Origin: Reyranella sp.
Lineage (GTDB): Bacteria > Pseudomonadota > Alphaproteobacteria > Reyranellales > Reyranellaceae
Direction of reading: 5' to 3'
Assembly (NCBI GenBank): GCA_016780605.1
Contig: JADHLS010000361.1
Span: 1 to 6,032 of the forward strand
Length of the DNA: 6,032 bases
Below, piece by piece: positions 5,686 to 6,032 of this stretch. The notes beneath the pieces were generated by a model. That model ran no database searches. It was not told the DNA's origin and saw only the letters and a program-made list of their open reading frames with translations. The position numbers were made by a program, and so were the translations under genes. How positions within the stretch are numbered: the first letter of the stretch is position 1; each line of letters starts with the position of its first letter.

Positions 5686-6032
5686 TCACCACGTCATGCG
5701 GACGCCGGCGGTGATGGCCTGGGCGCTGTCCTGGCCCGCGATGTTGCCCTCGTAGCGCAGGTAGATCGAGGTCGCATCGGCGATCGCGGTGCTGGCCGAC
5801 AGCCCCAGCACCACGCCGTCGCGCTGCGGCGAGACACCGAAGGTGGTGAACGGCATCGCCGGCGCGCCGGCCAAGGTCGCCGTCACCGGCCGGCTGACAT
5901 CGGCATATTCATGGCTCCAGCCCAGCCGAAACTGCATCGCCAACTTCTCCCGCCAGCCCAGGTCCATCGCACCGCCGAGCTGCGCGCCCAGCACCGAGCG
6001 CAGCGAGTTGGTGGTCTGCTGCGCGATGGTGA
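5686..6032 (-). CDS. Autotransporter-type outer-membrane beta-barrel, C-terminal fragment
   Basis: This is the C-terminal 114 residues of a larger protein whose start lies beyond the right window edge. The frame stays open through base 6032, and the GTG at 5994 is an internal Val (TTNSLRSVLGAQLGG), not a start. The sequence shows alternating polar and hydrophobic beta strands with aromatic girdle residues, such as KLAMQFRLGWSHEY, GVVLGLSASTAIADATSIYL and QAITAGVRMTW. It ends in a C-terminal Trp, the signature recognised by the BAM complex for outer-membrane insertion. SLRSxLGA is a typical block of the autotransporter beta-domain (PF03797), the translocation pore of type V secretion. The passenger domain is not in view, so its function cannot be stated. 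A related barrel without a passenger is possible. Confidence 0.88.
   Translation of the reverse strand, partial: TIAQQTTNSLRSVLGAQLGGAMDLGWREKLAMQFRLGWSHEYADVSRPVTATLAGAPAMPFTTFGVSPQRDGVVLGLSASTAIADATSIYLRYEGNIAGQDSAQAITAGVRMTW

Noticed and set aside
5994..5994. GTG at 5994 (complement) as the start of a 102-residue protein
   Set aside because: The same frame continues upstream with conserved autotransporter residues (TTNSLRS) to the window edge, so this codon is an internal valine.

Overview
The window is GC-rich, densely coded bacterial chromosome. Codon use, the Bug-type solute receptor, the Baeyer-Villiger monooxygenase and the CUT1-type ABC permease together suggest a metabolically versatile soil or freshwater alphaproteobacterium (Bradyrhizobium- or Reyranella-like). 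That placement is inference from gene content and style; no rRNA or marker gene is present.

Layout. (1) Positions 1-1760, + strand: the 3' part of an ABC-transporter inner-membrane permease (MalG/UgpE type). Its TGA stop shares a base with the ATG of a Bug/TctC-family periplasmic solute-binding protein carrying a twin-arginine signal, so the two look translationally coupled. (2) 1851-2597, +: a complete Bax inhibitor-1 (BI-1/YccA/YetJ-like) seven-helix membrane protein behind a strong ribosome binding site. (3) 2598-2760: a convergent intergenic gap holding a 12-bp tandem duplication and a striking two-armed inverted repeat (BIME/REP-like). Each arm of this repeat is itself a hairpin, and the base differences between the arms preserve the local stems. 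(4) 2761-3663, - strand: an unrecognised protein with one membrane anchor, a long coiled coil, a Pro/Ala linker and a C-terminal globular domain. (5) 3664-3914: a divergent intergenic region with a nested inverted repeat just upstream of the next gene's ribosome binding site. (6) 3915-5570, +: a full-length FAD/NADPH Baeyer-Villiger monooxygenase with all diagnostic motifs. (7) 5571-5685: a convergent gap with a perfect 10-bp hairpin. (8) 5686-6032, -: the C-terminal end of an autotransporter-type outer-membrane beta-barrel, cut by the window edge.

How the genes fit together. Only the permease and Bug gene form a visible operon. The other genes alternate in strand and appear to be separate transcription units, so I see no multi-gene defence, CRISPR, phage or biosynthetic system. 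The most unusual signal is non-coding: the paired palindromic element at 2649-2759. The next most interesting are the uncharacterised coiled-coil membrane protein and the hybrid pairing of an ABC permease with a Bug receptor.
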